Below, in pieces: positions 35,224 to 47,548 of a stretch of DNA of 64,000 nt; within the stretch, counting starts at the first letter, position 1; each line of letters opens with the position of its first letter. Both the position numbers and the translations under genes were made by a program. The stretch comes from Aquanectria penicillioides (taxonomy: Eukaryota; Ascomycota; Sordariomycetes; Hypocreales; Nectriaceae): contig PYIU01000001.1 of NCBI GenBank assembly GCA_003415625.1, positions 5,270,746 to 5,334,745 on the forward strand, in the 5' to 3' direction. The notes under the pieces were generated by a model. That model was not told where the DNA came from. It saw nothing but the letters and a program-made list of their open reading frames with translations, and did no database searches.

Positions 35224-38200
35224 ATGGCGGCTATGCGAGGACCGCGCCTACAAGTCGGTTCGGCAGCGTGGGTCGCTGAAGAACGCGCCTCGGCTCTCCA
35301 GATTGCCGACTCAGAGGTTGAGGAGTTCACGTATTCAGCCCGAAATGAATTTGAGTGGCTCAACGAGCATATGGCGGGAATTTTCAACGAGAACGAGACG
35401 TACTGTGCCTTCGCGTTGACCTATTCCGAGAATCGCGACAACTAATATATTGCAGGAATATTGCCGAAACTTTCAAAACACCTGGCAAGCTCCGTGGCAA
35501 GACCCCACGAACTGCGCGCAAGGTGAATCATGCCGAACCCCGAGTGGTGAGCCCGAAATTAGATCTCAATATGGGTCGAGAAAAAGTGTTGACAGTTGGT
35601 AGCCTCTATCAAACGTTTTCGGCGCGACACCGAGTAGCACAGCGAATCGAGTTGCCCAACAACTCAGCAAGATACAATCTCCTCTACTACCCCCAGAATC
35701 GCCCAGTCCTGTCAAATCTGTCTCTCCTCGACGAAACGTGTTTTCACCCAAACCCAGCCAGACCCAACCAGCAACCCAGGACTCCGGTTATTATGGAAGT
35801 CAGGACATCGGTTCGGTGGATGTCGGCCTCATTGATGGGGATGATATCTCTCATATTGATCATACGACTTTGGACGTGCCAACCACGATTCCCTCGAAAC
35901 GAAGCCCCTCGCGTACTGTCGCTTTGGAATCCCCTGACAAGACCTTCCGAACTGCCAAAGAAGACCAAACGACGCGTGTTCTTGCTGAACAGAACTCGGT
36001 GGCTGCTTCATCTCATGACGCTGCCACAGACCTTGCTGAAGACGATGAACCTGTAGCTTCGGGCCCTGCATCGCGTCACGCTTCCACAGTTCCTTCTCCA
36101 ACCAAGGCGCAAACCGAACCAATGACTATCGATGAAGAAGAGCAGATTCAGGAGCAGCTTGAGGCTCAGATGGAGGAGGCATCTCCAGGCGGTGGCCGAT
36201 CTCCGTCTGATGACTCTAGCCCTATTCGGCCTGTCGTGCGGAAAAGTAGTCTCAATTTTGCCATGTTGCCCGCCAGGGAGCCTTTGACCGCAGGAAAATC
36301 GAGAGTGTCTCGCACCAGCCATTTAGACCATAACAGGACGAGCTACTATAACCGGCATACTGGAGGGAAAAGCCTCGGCAACTATGCGAAGCAGGATTCA
36401 TCTGATGACGAGGGCCAGGATGAGATGGACGTGGATGACGTGCCATCTGTTCCTGCCCAGGACTCAGATATTGCCGTTAATCACAACAAGACATACACCC
36501 AAAGATTGCAAGACCAAATCAATATGCTTGGAAAATCGCAGCCGAATGCTAGCAGGCCTTCAAAATCTCTCCACAGCCTGACCTCCCACCAGCAACAAGC
36601 TGCCATCTCTCAGCCTGCCCAAGAGTTAAGATCTCCATCTCCGAAGAAAACCGAAACAACAACGACAACACCTGGAGCCTTCCCAGAGGATGAAGATGAT
36701 GATTGGATTGATCCACCTGCCGTTGAGCCGTCTGTTCCCGAGCGATGTCTGCTTTCTAAAAACCACTCTACCGATCTTATGGAGGGCATTCGGGATAAAG
36801 ACACAGCACTCGGCAGTACTGTCCCACAAGTAGAGAAAGAGGAGCTGCCCAAGTCTCAAAAGGCCGCGGCCGTGCCTCAAAGACCCAGCATCTTTGGGCA
36901 CGGGAAGGCTGCATCCGTTTCAGTCATCCCTACCACTGCCTCGGTTGACCACCATGATGGAAGTCCACTCAAGAAAACCGTATCTGTGTCAAATCTGTCT
37001 ATGGTTGCTCAGGAGACAAAACACTCCCAGACTCCTGCGAAATCCCCTTCTCGAAGTTTCCGGGATAGCCCACTGAAGCAGGTCAAGAACAAGCTATCGT
37101 CCATCCTGAAGAGCTCGAAAGGTCTTCTTGCTAGCAGTGCCGCTATTAGTGCTGAGGGCAAGTCATCCATATTGTCACCATCCACAACTCGACTGGGCAT
37201 ATATCCTTCCGTGCTATTAGAGTCTGGCAACCCGAAGGGGAGCATTGGATCTCAGCGCATGGAAGTTGAAAGCCCTACAGTTGAGCGAATGCCCAGCCCA
37301 ACCCGCCCTGTTGCCAAGCGAACAAGGGCCTCGGTAGAACGTGAGAAGGAGGAGAAGCGCCGAGAGAAGGAAGCAATGGTATTGGCAGAGCAAATGGAGA
37401 AGCTCGAGAAGGCTAGAGAAAAGGAACGGGAAAAAGTCCGAGTTTTCAGTAAGGAGCAGGAAAAAATCGCGGCCCTGGAGAAGAAGGTTGCTTCAAGCAC
37501 AACGGCTGTCAAAGAAACCCCGAAGCCAACCAGGACCAGTCCCCGCAAGGCCAAGGCCCAACAGCAAACTGCGACTAAGCCAACGGATCAAGATATTGAA
37601 ATGGCGGATGCATCTTCTTCTGTCCCGCCACCTTCTGCCTCTCGCTCTGTTGGCCCCGGGCAAAGCATACGCAACAAGGAGATACGGCGACCCGTGAAGC
37701 CAGGAAAGGAAACCCAGAGCAAGGCTAAGCCTACTCCTACCGTGATCAGGGTCAACACGGGCTCTCAGCACTCTCAATTCCACCCCTCTAGCAGCACAAT
37801 GTCGTCAAGTTTCCAAGACACTAGCTCTCAGTCCCAGCAGCAAATGGGAAGCAAGGCAAGCAAAGCATCCCTTCAACCGAAGCCATCGACGCAAAGCTTG
37901 AAGAGTTCAGTGTCATCTACAGGCCGTCCCAAGGCATTGGAGATGGCAGCGAGGAAAAAGGAGCAAGACGAGCGAGAAGCACAGAGACGACGTGATGCCA
38001 AGGCTGAGTTTGAGCGTAAGAGGGCAGCGGCGCAAGAGGAGCAGAGAAAACAGGAACAGCAACGCCGACAGGAAGCAGAGCGACAGAAACAGAAGGAGCG
38101 CGAGCAAGCCGAGGTGAAGAAGAATGCACAGAAGCAAGCGGCTATTGAGAAGGCAAAGCAGACGCGAGCTCCTCCTCCTGCCGTTCGTTCTCAGCCAAAC

Positions 38201-39256
38201 GGTCCTCCCGATCACAGCCTTGCACACGGCAGCTCTGTCACATCTCAAAGAGAGGATGGTCTCCCTGCGCGCCCGCCATCTCGTATGAACTCTGGCATCT
38301 TCAGATCTCAGGAGGATGTCGGAAGACCCGTGAACGCCATTTTGTCAACCACGTCCAAGTCTGCCGCCAAACGGCCGCTTGGCCAGGACGGCAACGATGC
38401 AGGCCAGAGTCGGCATGCTCCTTCATATGGTGGCCCTCAGTATCAGGCGAAGGATGCAAAGCGTCGTCGAACAACGGATGAATTTGCAGATGAGTTGGAT
38501 ATGGATCACCCACCTAACATCAAGGGCCCGCCTGTCCGCCCGTCGGCTGGTTTTAAGAAGGTATGTTATGATGATTTTCGATCAATCCCTTGACCAAAAG
38601 CTGGAACTGACTTTATTAATTAGGACCTACAGACGAAGTCTATCTTCCAGAACGGCTACTCTAATGTGCCTCAGAGTGCAACGCGTGACCTGTTCAAGGC
38701 TACTGTCACTGCCCAGCACACGAGTCAAAACAAGGCGGCACACCCATTGGATATGGCCCAGATCTCAAAGGGTGCAATTCCATTCGCGCCAAACCCCACA
38801 CCGATTGGGCAGTCGTACAAGACACCAGCTCGGCCAGGTGCTAAGAGCGCTATGAAATCGGCTGCAAAATCGGCTCATCGATCATCCCCACGATTCCAAA
38901 ACGGCGAGGCCATTGAGCTCCCCGAGATTGAGACGGATGAGGATGAGGACGAGGATGAGGCCAATGGCATGGCTGTGGCTGCCTGGGCCGATTCCCCCGA
39001 TCTGCGCCGAGCCCTCATGCGGCAAGAAACGATGGACCCGGCAGCGATCTTTGGCCCGCCGGCGCCATTGAACATGGAAGAGGTCTTCAATGGTAGCAGG
39101 GATACATTCCATAAATTCCGTCCTCGTACCTCGAGTGCCAACTGGAGCGGTGCGGACCGACTGACGGAGGAAGATATCCGCAAGGACTTGGCAGCTCGCG
39201 ATAAGTTGAGGCGAGACGGAGCATGGTCGTATCAGATGAGCCGAGACATGATGTAA
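35224..39256 (+). CDS. INCENP / Sli15-type inner centromere protein
   Basis: Four exons (35224-35399, 35456-35546, 35603-38560, 38624-39256) give 3858 bases, 1285 aa, in frame. The N-terminal segment (EFTYSARNEFEWLNEHMAGIF) fits the INCENP region that binds survivin and borealin. A long disordered S/P/K region follows. Two highly charged helical stretches lie at about residues 669-720 (EKEEKRREKEAM) and about 869-945 (KKEQDEREAQRRRDAKAEFERKR), like the single-alpha-helix/microtubule-binding region. The IN-box that activates Aurora kinase is clear at about 1195-1245: WADSPDLRRALMRQETMDPAAIFGP followed by LNMEEVF. The protein targets and activates Aurora B (Ipl1) in the chromosomal passenger complex. 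It is larger than yeast Sli15 (about 700 aa), mainly in the disordered middle. Confidence 0.94.
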
Positions 39257-40344
39257 TGATCGGGAACATGGGTTTTGTTATATGATGTGATAGGAACTAG
39301 TTGAGGGCTCGGGCGGGCGAGACCTGTAGGGATAGGCACGGAAACGGGACGCAAGGGAACGCTGATAAGTGGGGTTTTGGTTTTGATTTTGTGTTGCAGC
39401 GAGATGGCATCATTGACGGCAAATTGCACATTGGTTTGTATAGATGGGGCGGGTTTGGCGTATGGCGAATGGGCCAGGGGCATTAGTCTTTTGGAATCGA
39501 ACGTGCATCGATGAAACGATGAGCTTTTTGTCTGCTGCAACACTCACTGATTGCCGTGTCATTGCAACGCCGCGTGCTCGTGCGGATGATTATGCAGGTT
39601 GATTGCGTGGGAGGACAGGGCGAGATGGGGGTTGATGCAGCGGGATGCCTCGAGCGCCGTGCCAACGTTCGTGTAGTTACGTAGCTTCGAGTGCCGGTGA
39701 CAGGAGTGGTGGTGGAGTGGCCGCTCCTCTCCACTTGCCGAGAGCTCATTGGAACGTGGAAACCATGCGCTTATCACTTGCATCTAAAAACAGACCAGAG
39801 CAAGGCATCCCTTTAGTCTCCTTGGACCCAACAGTTTTTTCTTTCGGCGGCTTTCACATGTCAAACTAGGAGGGTGGCGCGCTTGAAGCCTTTTCCCAGC
39901 AGAGGGATGCTGCGCAGCACGGATCAAGGCGAGGCAGATAAGTAGGTAGGCACTGGAGGTGCCGTAGGTAGGTGATTGCGTGCCTGTGCTCTGTTCTCTT
40001 CGACACCCCCCCTCTGCCATACAAAACTTATCTCGCTCATCAGCTGGCCTTGATTTCTTCTTGTGTGATTGCTCCTTGTGACGATATTCGGGAGGTCGTC
40101 GTTCTTCAACCGCCAATTCACTTCTCGCCGACCATTCTCTCTTTCACGTGCTTATCATCCGAATTTCCGGCTTCCCACCCACATCATGATCTGGCCGCCG
40201 AAGCGTTAGAAGGACTCCGGCCATCCCCATCCAGCTTTCCATTCCATTTCGCCCAGCATCGTCGAGCCAGCCTTGGACTCATTTGAACCCCACCGATATC
40301 TCAGGCAGCATTGCTTCTCGTCATTGCTGTCATTGCTGCTCATC
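39257..40344. other. intergenic, INCENP to next plus-strand gene
   Basis: This 1.09 kb contains the INCENP 3' flank and the next gene's promoter. TAGGTAGG-type stretches lie at about 39942-39972, flanking a small GGCAC..GTGCC inverted repeat. CTTGTTTG-like and TTTCTT pyrimidine patches occur before the next start. No gene is seen. Confidence 0.55.
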
Positions 40345-41401
40345 ATGTCTTCCGGCCACAAGCCCTTTGTTCGCGGCTTTGACGAGATCAAAGTCGATCA
40401 GATTACGGAGAGCAGGATATCAAATGTCGTTGCTATGCTTCCTACATCGCTGCAATCCCGGATGGGACCGATCCGGTTCCTTCGCCGAAGCATCAGCCTG
40501 CACACCTTGCGCTCGGGCGTCTTGATCTCTGAACCTAAGGCTCGGCCGCTGTCGGAGGCTGACGTCCCAGCCTTGACTCGGGAGCCATTGGTCACTGAAA
40601 TACTGGACCAGGATGACTCCGCTCCCGATCCGGATTCCAAGGCTATCTGCCCGCGGCCGATGCGCAGGGTCCTCTACTCAGAGGCGACAGACGACGAGCA
40701 GGCCGTCAGGGCTGCCTCCGGTGTTCATTGGAAGTTTGCCCGGCAGGGTAAGGCAGAGTCTACGACACCCATGGAGGGTTTATTTATGACGAGGCTGATA
40801 ATATTTGGTGACAGGCACTAGCCTTGTGAACATCTCCATTGATGGAGGCAAGCCGGCAGTAGCAGATGAAGACGTTCTGTTTGAGCGCAAAGCCTTTATA
40901 GACGGAGTGACGTATCTCCTCAGGGCGCTCCCCCAGGATTTGGACGCCTGCGAACTGAGACGGATACAATCCGCTCTGCCGGAGGACGTCACTCGACTTA
41001 ACCTTGTCACGGTCCGAGCCCAGTCTGGAACTACGGCTCTGCCAGCACCCAATCAGCCGCGGTCAATTCTTCACCGCGGCGTACAAATGACAGTGGTCAA
41101 TTTGATATTCTTCTTAAGCTTCCTGATGCCGTACTTGATGTACCTGCTCAGGTATGCAGCACGGATGGAACGAAAATACAAGGTGTCTGAGACCGTGGTC
41201 GGCCACAGCCTAGACCTTGTGAGCCAGATCGGGAAACAGAGCGCCTCCCTCACAGAGACCATGTGCCAGATGAATGATGGAAAAGTTGGACACGCACTTC
41301 TAGAAGCTGTGATATGGACGGTCGATGGCGTTGCTCAGGGCATTTCAGACGGAGTTGGTGAGGGCCTTTCCATTGTTGGGGCCAGAAATGGCAATATTTG
41401 A
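40345..41401 (+). CDS. conserved-looking protein of unknown function with one membrane segment
   Basis: Two exons (40345-40747, 40815-41401) give 990 bases, 329 aa, in frame. I do not recognise a named family. The first 130 residues are polar (SGHKPFVRGFDEIKVDQITESRI, a MLPTSLQSRMGPIRFL helix). The middle contains an ordered block (DEDVLFERKAFIDGVTYLLRALPQDLD). A hydrophobic stretch near residues 229-252 (VVNLIFFLSFLMPYLMYLLRYAA) is very likely a membrane helix, followed by an amphipathic C-terminal region with repeated VDGVAQGISDGVGEG. Topology suggests an organelle tail-anchored or hairpin membrane protein. The start at 40345 follows a pyrimidine-rich leader; an in-frame ATG at 40273 would add 24 hydrophobic residues. 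The intron join gives RQGTSLVNI. Confidence 0.75.
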
Positions 41402-41950
41402 TTGGGATTTGACCAGGATTTGATTGGATACCTACGACAGAATAACAAACCGACCTGGTTCTGCACGAGAGCAGTAGAGAGAGATATAGACCCAAAATCT
41501 ACGAGTACATGAATGGGCATTAGATAGCGATATGAATGGGCCAGAAACCACCATCATCAGCATCGGCTTCGCGGTTTTGGCCATCTGTTGACAAGCCTAT
41601 GGCTGCAAGACCGATGGTAGAGAGCGTTTTGCATTGAGCACCAATTTGGAGGCGAAAATCATTGGCATTCGCGAGGACACGTGACCATGCGGGACGTTGT
41701 TGCAGCCGGCCCCGCCCGAGCATGGGCGGCGATAAGATAATTGCAGTACTCCGTACGGATACTGTACGTACTTTAACTGGCCCCTGCGAGAAAAAAAACC
41801 AATTTTGCCAAAGTCGCGACGCCCATGTGCTGGACTGCAATTTTTCCTTCTTCTTCTTCCTCATCACATCGGAACACTTGCATTTGATTTTCCGCTTTCT
41901 GTATTTGTGTTATTATTTCAGCTTGATAAAGAGAGCCACATACAGTCGCA
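41402..41950. other. intergenic, upstream of MSS116-type helicase
   Basis: This 549-base gap between same-strand genes includes a 10-base palindrome TCCGTACGGA at 41750-41759 within a GTACT-rich patch. A TTCTTCTTCTTCC pyrimidine tract lies shortly before the helicase start. No gene is seen. Confidence 0.55.
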
Positions 41951-43998
41951 ATGTTTCGAAACAGCCTTCGTCGCTGTGCCACTGCCACCCGGTCTACTGC
42001 GTCGGCTGCCCTGCTCTCCCAGACCCGGGCGACATTGCCCATCGCCAACCGCCAGATCGCTCCCGTTCTGTCCCGCGTCGCTCCTCTGTACAGATTGGCC
42101 TCAGTATCTAGAGCCTACAGCACCGAAGCAACCGAAGCCAAGGACGAAGCCCCAGTTGTCGAGTCAAGCGCCGAGACCTCCAAGTTCCATGAATTGGAAG
42201 GAGTCCATCGCAACCTCATCGTCACCATCACCGATGATATGGGCTACAGCGAAATGACGCCTGTTCAGGCCAAGACTATCAACCCCGCTCTCAAGGGAAC
42301 CGATATGTAAGCATTCAATCGATTGTGCGACTTTCCACCTTCATTTCTGACCAATTCAGTGTTGCGCAGGCCAAGACTGGTACTGGAAAGACCCTTGCCT
42401 TCCTCCTCCCCCTCCTCCAAAGAATGCTCGTCGAAGACCCTAGCCTGGCACGCAGGGACTCCAAGTTTAAGGCTCGCTCTGATGACATTCGCGGCATTGT
42501 CCTGTCACCTACTCGAGAACTGGCCGAACAGATTGCCCAAGAGGCCCGCCGCCTCACCCGACAGACTGGCCTTGTCGTACAGTGCGCTGTTGGAGGTACA
42601 GACAAGCGTTCCATGCTGAACCAGACTCGCCGACAGGGATGCCACCTTCTTGTTGCCACCCCCGGCCGACTGAATGATCTTCTGCAAGACCCTCGAAGTG
42701 GCATTAATGCGCCCAACCTGGCTGCTCTTGTCCTTGACGAGGCTGACCGAATGCTTGATGTCGGATTCGAGAAGGAACTCAACGAGATTTCCAAGTGCCT
42801 GCCCAGTCCCTCTGAGAAGGTTCGACAGACCATGTTGGTATCTGCAACTATTCCCGACAACGTCATTCGCTTGGCCCGCACCATGGTTCGCCCCCATGAT
42901 TTCGAGTTCGTCCAGACCATTGCCGAGAACGAATCCCTCACCCACGACAAAGTTCCTCAAAACATTGTCCCAGTGACCGGCTGGACCACTATCTTCCCGA
43001 CCCTGTTTGAGCTCGTCGATCGCGAAGTCGCAAAGGCTCAGAACGACCCTGATGCTCGACCCTTCAAGGCCATCGTTTACTTGAACACTACTGCTCTAGT
43101 CGAACTGGCTGGTGAATTGTCATTCCAGCGTGAACAAAACAGGAAAAACGGCAATGCTCTCCCCTCCTTTGTCATGCAATCGAAGCTCACTCAGTCCCAA
43201 CGACAGAGGGCTGCTGATCGGTTCCGCGCTGCAAAAGAAGGAATTCTGTTGTCGTCCGACGTCACTGCTCGAGGCATGGACTTCCCCAACGTCACACATG
43301 TCATTCAGATCGATGCCCCGAGAGATCGTGAGTCGTATATTCACCGCCTCGGCCGAACTGGACGGCAAGGCAAGGAGGGTGAGGGTTGGCTCATCATTCC
43401 TCACGCCTCTATCCCCACCGCCCGGAAGATGTTGAAGGGCCTCCCCATTGCACAGAACAATAGCCTAGAAAGTGCCGAGACCGACCTAGTTGCTGGCAAC
43501 ACAACTCCTTCTCATGATGAGCTGAAGGCACTCTTCGGCACTATGCCTCGTGGCCTCTTGGTTAACACCTACACCTCCATTTTTGGCACTGCCCCGGACA
43601 AAATCGCTACAGCTGAAGATGTCAACGAATGGGCCATTCAAGGCTGGGGATGGCAGTCCCCTCCTACAGTGTCGCCAAGATGGGTAGCGCTTATGGGCCT
43701 AAGTCGCGCTCCCGGCATGAACATATCAGACGATAACCATCGCTCTTCTCGTGACTCTCGATACGACGATTCTCGTCAAGGCTCCCGTTATTCTTCTTCC
43801 TCCGAGGACAAGTTTGACAGTATGCGCTCCAACGTCGTTCGGGATGATGGAGGCCGTGGAGGCTACGGCAACCGCGGAGGTTATGGCAACCGTGGAGGTT
43901 ATGGCAGCCGCAATGACTATGGCAACCGTGGAGGTCGTGGTGATTTCGGCGGTCGTGGGCGTGGTCGTGGTTACGGTCGCGATGATGCAAGCTTCTGA
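41951..43998 (+). CDS. mitochondrial DEAD-box RNA helicase, MSS116 type
   Basis: Two exons (41951-42306, 42360-43998) give 1995 bases, 664 aa, in frame. The first 55 or so residues are Arg/Ser/Ala-rich without acids (MFRNSLRRCATATRSTASAA, then YRLASVSRAYST), a typical mitochondrial presequence. Helicase motifs in order: a Q-motif region MTPVQAKTI, AKTGTGKT (motif I, about 123), PTRELAEQ (Ia), TPGRL (Ib), DEAD (about 245), SAT (III), ARGMD (V) and HRLGRTGR (VI). A C-terminal extension follows, then an RGG-rich tail (repeated RGGYGNRGG). In yeast, MSS116 assists group I/II intron splicing and mitochondrial translation. The intron falls between GTD and the P-loop exon. Orthology to MSS116 is inferred from the presequence, C-terminal extension and basic tail. 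Confidence 0.92.
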
Positions 43999-44597
43999 GG
44001 CGAAGTGGAGTGAATTGAGGTGAAGCAATGCGCTCTCACTCTCATTCTTCGTACGCCAACTATATCTACGCATGTAATAATGAATCATTCTAGTTACCGG
44101 GTGGGGTTTGTACTATACTGGGCATTCTTGTATGGCATAGGCGTGTAAGATAAAACAAAAGGGAGGTTACGACTTGTAATTCGTATGAGGACAAGATTAT
44201 ATCCGGGTGGCAGAAGACCACACACACTCTCTACTTTAGAACAATTATTTGATCCTGCCCCTCTCTCCTGCTCGATGTGGTTGATTTCTATTTAACGTCG
44301 TTGACCCTATGATTAGTAGGAAATTGATTCTGACCAACTCTAACAAGGGCGCCTTCCACGATTGGAGATGATGCAAACGTTCGGTTTAGTACATTGGGAT
44401 CATGATGAAGAATCCTGATTTCTATCCATTTCCCCGGTAATTGCTATGCTAACCAATGTGTCTTTTCTGGCGCTATGTAGTCAAGCACATCAGCAACCAA
44501 TTCGTTCGGTAGTTATTGCTCCAAACGCCGAACCAACCAATGCCGTAGAACCTCCAGTATCAACGCCAAGAATCCTTCAACCCATCTTTGATGGTCT
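43999..44597. other. intergenic between convergent genes
   Basis: These 599 bases hold the 3' flanks of the helicase and PEX7 genes. The sequence is AT-richer than the coding DNA. No gene or repeat is evident. Confidence 0.55.
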
Positions 44598-45792
44598 TCA
44601 TGGCCTTCGTTGGCCCATTAGCATGTTGGCGTCCCAAAGCAAGACCCTCTCATCCCAGCCCACCGAGGCCACCCATCCGCCCATGCCGAACAAACACCAG
44701 TCTACGCCAGTCACGAATTCCGTGTGCCGATTCATGATGCCTACTTGGCTACCTATTCCTGGTGCCATTGCTGGGGCCTGGGGTTGAGCGGAGCCGTCGT
44801 TCCAGAGCCGGACAGTCATGTCGTAACTCGCGCTGATCAGAGTGTCACTGGCATGGGGACTCCACGCCAATCTTCGAACGGCATACTCATGGCCCTGCAT
44901 GACTGAAAGAGGACCACCGGCTGGGTTTCGGATGTCGAAGGTGCGTAGGACTCTATCCACGCCACCTGTGGCAATCACAGTGTCTCTGTACTTGTTCCAA
45001 TCGTGGGTAAGGATCTCGCCCGGCGCAGTTGGGGGAGCAAGACCTGGATTGACTGCGTTTGGCTGAGTTGGAGGTGCATGCACGGGAATGCTCGTGGTGA
45101 GGTGGTACTTGGCCGAGGACGGAGTTCTGAGGTCGAAGATACGGAGATGAGAGTCGGAGGACACGGCTGAAATGAGGGCGGGGTTGGAAGGGCAGAAGGA
45201 CGTGCTATAAGTGCAGTTTCCAATCGGGAGGGTCTTGATCGAATGGGTTCGCGTTGGAGACCACTACAAGCAGTCAGTATTTGGGATGAGGTGAGGCGAG
45301 AGCTCAACTGACAAGTTTAACCGTTCCGTCCCAGGAGCTTGACACAAAGGTGTCTTTGGTAACGGGACTCCAACAAACAGAGAAGGTCTCCCTTTTGTGT
45401 TCATGGAAATTCATTACGGGAAAATCGGCGACTCCTAAATCAAAGAGCTTAAGAGAACCATCTCCACAGGCGACTACCAGCTGGTTCTCATTGATCTCAG
45501 ACCAAGCCAAATCGTAGAGCGCATCGTTCGTATCGAATCTACAAGAGGAGCACATCAGCATTGGATTAGACCTTAGCTAGTTATCCTAGGTGTCCAGGCC
45601 GAAGGATTCTTGTACGCACGTCTTCTCAACTTGGACACCCTGGGCTGTAAGACCTAGGGCAAAAACACGGCCATTGCCCACAATGCCAAAGTTGGCAGAC
45701 GTGGCGACGGCGATGCGGGAGTCGTAGTACGGCGAGTACTTGACGGCATAGGGATTAAACCCTTGTGTACGGAACTCAAGCATTGCAGCCAT
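44598..45792 (-). CDS. PEX7: peroxin 7, PTS2 receptor (WD40)
   Basis: Three exons (45620-45792, 45313-45538, 44598-45263) give 1065 bases, 354 aa, in frame. The opening MLEFRTQGFNPYAVKYSPYYDSRIAVATSANFGIVGNGR is characteristic of PEX7. Six to seven WD40 repeats follow, with clear GH/WD signatures: LYDLAWSEINENQLVVACGDGSLKLFD, FSVCWSPVTKDTFVSSSWDGTVKLW, IATGGVDRVLRTFD, RRLAWSPHASDTLISASYDMTVRLW and a final VASVGWDERVLLWD. PEX7 binds the N-terminal PTS2 signal of cargo in the cytosol and, with a PEX20-type co-receptor, brings it to the peroxisomal docking complex. The start could be 45792 (MAAMLEF) or the internal ATG at 45783 (MLEF); the family alignment favours either equally. It diverges from the AlkB-type gene. 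Confidence 0.95.
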
Positions 45793-46216
45793 AGCGCTGG
45801 AAGATGAGCGCCTTGGACCAGGCGCATCAACCAAAGAGCTGTTATGATATTGTAAAGCTGCAATTCACCATGATTTGTCGTCGCCGAGACGAGGTCTGTG
45901 GAGGTGGGAGCTGTGCTAGCATGTGCCTCGGTAATGGAGCCAAGCCGCGGGGTGCTTGCCGATGCAACTAGCCAGTACATTCGTCATAGCCACCGCTCAT
46001 GTATTTAACGGGTTCTTGAAAGATTTGACCAGAGCCACGTGATTGCGCGTGTATTTCGAGGCTCCGCCACCACGCCCTTTGTCGTGATTGCGAGTGGAGT
46101 CGTGACAGCTGCCTTCAAGCTCGAAAGCCGTTCTTCAGAGGATTTTGGCACTTCCCACATCTTTTACAGAGACGATGAATCGTATTATTTGACCTTTGAT
46201 TTTGTCTTTCGTGAAG
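45793..46216. promoter_or_regulatory. divergent promoter region, PEX7 and AlkB-type gene
   Basis: These 424 bases separate divergent start codons. I see no distinctive binding motif. Short open frames cross the region, but they do not match either protein's family beyond the chosen starts. Confidence 0.5.
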
Positions 46217-47548
46217 ATGAAATCATTCCTAACGCGTCGCAAACGCAAGTCAAACACAGAACACGCAGACGTTGGGGAGCCCGAGGAACCAACCGAGATT
46301 AAACTCGCTCTTCTGTCATCCTTGCACCCAAATCTTGATGAAGAAGCGTTGTTGGACATTCTACTCGCACATGATGGTTCGGTATCAGAAGCCTCAGCTT
46401 CACTCAGACTCCCACCCCCAGCTAGGAAAGGCAGCCGGACCATCGGATATCAAAAATCTCTGATGCAATATGCTACCCCTAAGGATCCCACATCTCCGAC
46501 TAAGAAGAAACTCAAATCTAAAAAAGGGAGCACGCTACACCTGTATGATCCTAATGATGTTGCGGAACATACACCATGCACCATCGTTCATAATTTCCTT
46601 CCTTCCGAGGAAGCAAACGAGCTACTGGAGGAACTGCTTCAAGAATCTAAATCATACAAGAAGATATCATTTCAGCTTTTTGACAACGTGGTATCGAGTC
46701 CACACACATCAAGCTTTTACGTCGAGAGTTACGACGAGATTAGACGCCAGAAAACCGAGTATCACTACAATGGCGCCAAGCTGACAGTACGTAGGGCTGA
46801 CTGATATTGACTTTCTAATTGCGAGAAATCTTACCTTGAACAGGACGTCAGGCGAATCACGCCACAGCTTGCGAAGGTCAAGCCCAAAGTCCAGGAAGCT
46901 GTCAATCAGGAAGTGCAGAAACGGATCAAGACTCGATACCCCAATGGCAAGAAATTGAAATACCAACCGGCCAGCTCCTGGGTGCCCAATTCAGCCTTCG
47001 TCAACTGCTACAATGGACCTCAGGAAAACGTTGGTTGGCATAGCGATCGCCTCACCTATCTTGGCCCGCGAGCCATCATTGGGTCACTATCCCTCGGTGC
47101 GGCCCGCGAGTTTCGAGTCCGAAGGGTGATGCCCAAGGATAACGAGAACAGGTCAACAGAGGACCCTGACGCGTCGGGCCAGATTTCGATCCACCTCCCA
47201 CATAACTCGCTGCTAGTGATGCATGCAGAAATGCAAGAGGAATGGAAGCACTGCATTTCAGCTGCTCTGTCGATCGACCCACACCCTATTGCGGGAACCG
47301 TGCGAATCAATGTTACATATCGAGATTATCGCGCAAACATGCACCCAAACTTTACGCCCAAGTGTCCTTGCAAGATGCCTTGCGTTCTTCGTGTTGTGCA
47401 AAAGAAGAAGGAGAATTTCGGCAGATACTTTTGGATGTGCTATGCAAGCAATGTCCCGGAACGAGAGAGCTGTGGGTTCTTTCAGTGGGCGGAATTTGAT
47501 GATGATGGAAATCCGCTTCCTGGAAAGGCAGTCTCTAAGATATCATGA
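46217..47548 (+). CDS. CUE - AlkB-like dioxygenase - GRF zinc finger protein
   Basis: Two exons (46217-46786, 46844-47548) give 1275 bases, 424 aa, in frame. Residues about 25-65 form a CUE-type ubiquitin-binding fold (IKLALLSSLHPNLDEEALLDILLAHDGSVSEASASL). The 2OG-Fe(II) oxygenase core follows: a NFLPSEEANELLEEL entry helix, PNSAFVNCYNGPQENVGWHSDRL with the iron ligands H256 and D258, the third ligand in WKHCIS (about H326), and RINVTYR for 2-oxoglutarate. The C-terminus (about 363-410) is a GRF zinc finger: CPCKMPC, GRYFWMC, CGFFQW. AlkB enzymes of this class reverse alkylation damage on DNA or RNA bases. The CUE and GRF parts suggest recruitment to ubiquitinated and single-stranded nucleic-acid substrates (inference). 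The start is the first ATG of the frame, preceded by a non-ATG open stretch. Confidence 0.92.

Noticed and set aside
46196..46216. Upstream start for the AlkB-type protein
   Set aside because: The extended frame begins with TTG; the first ATG at 46217 gives a sensible N-terminus.
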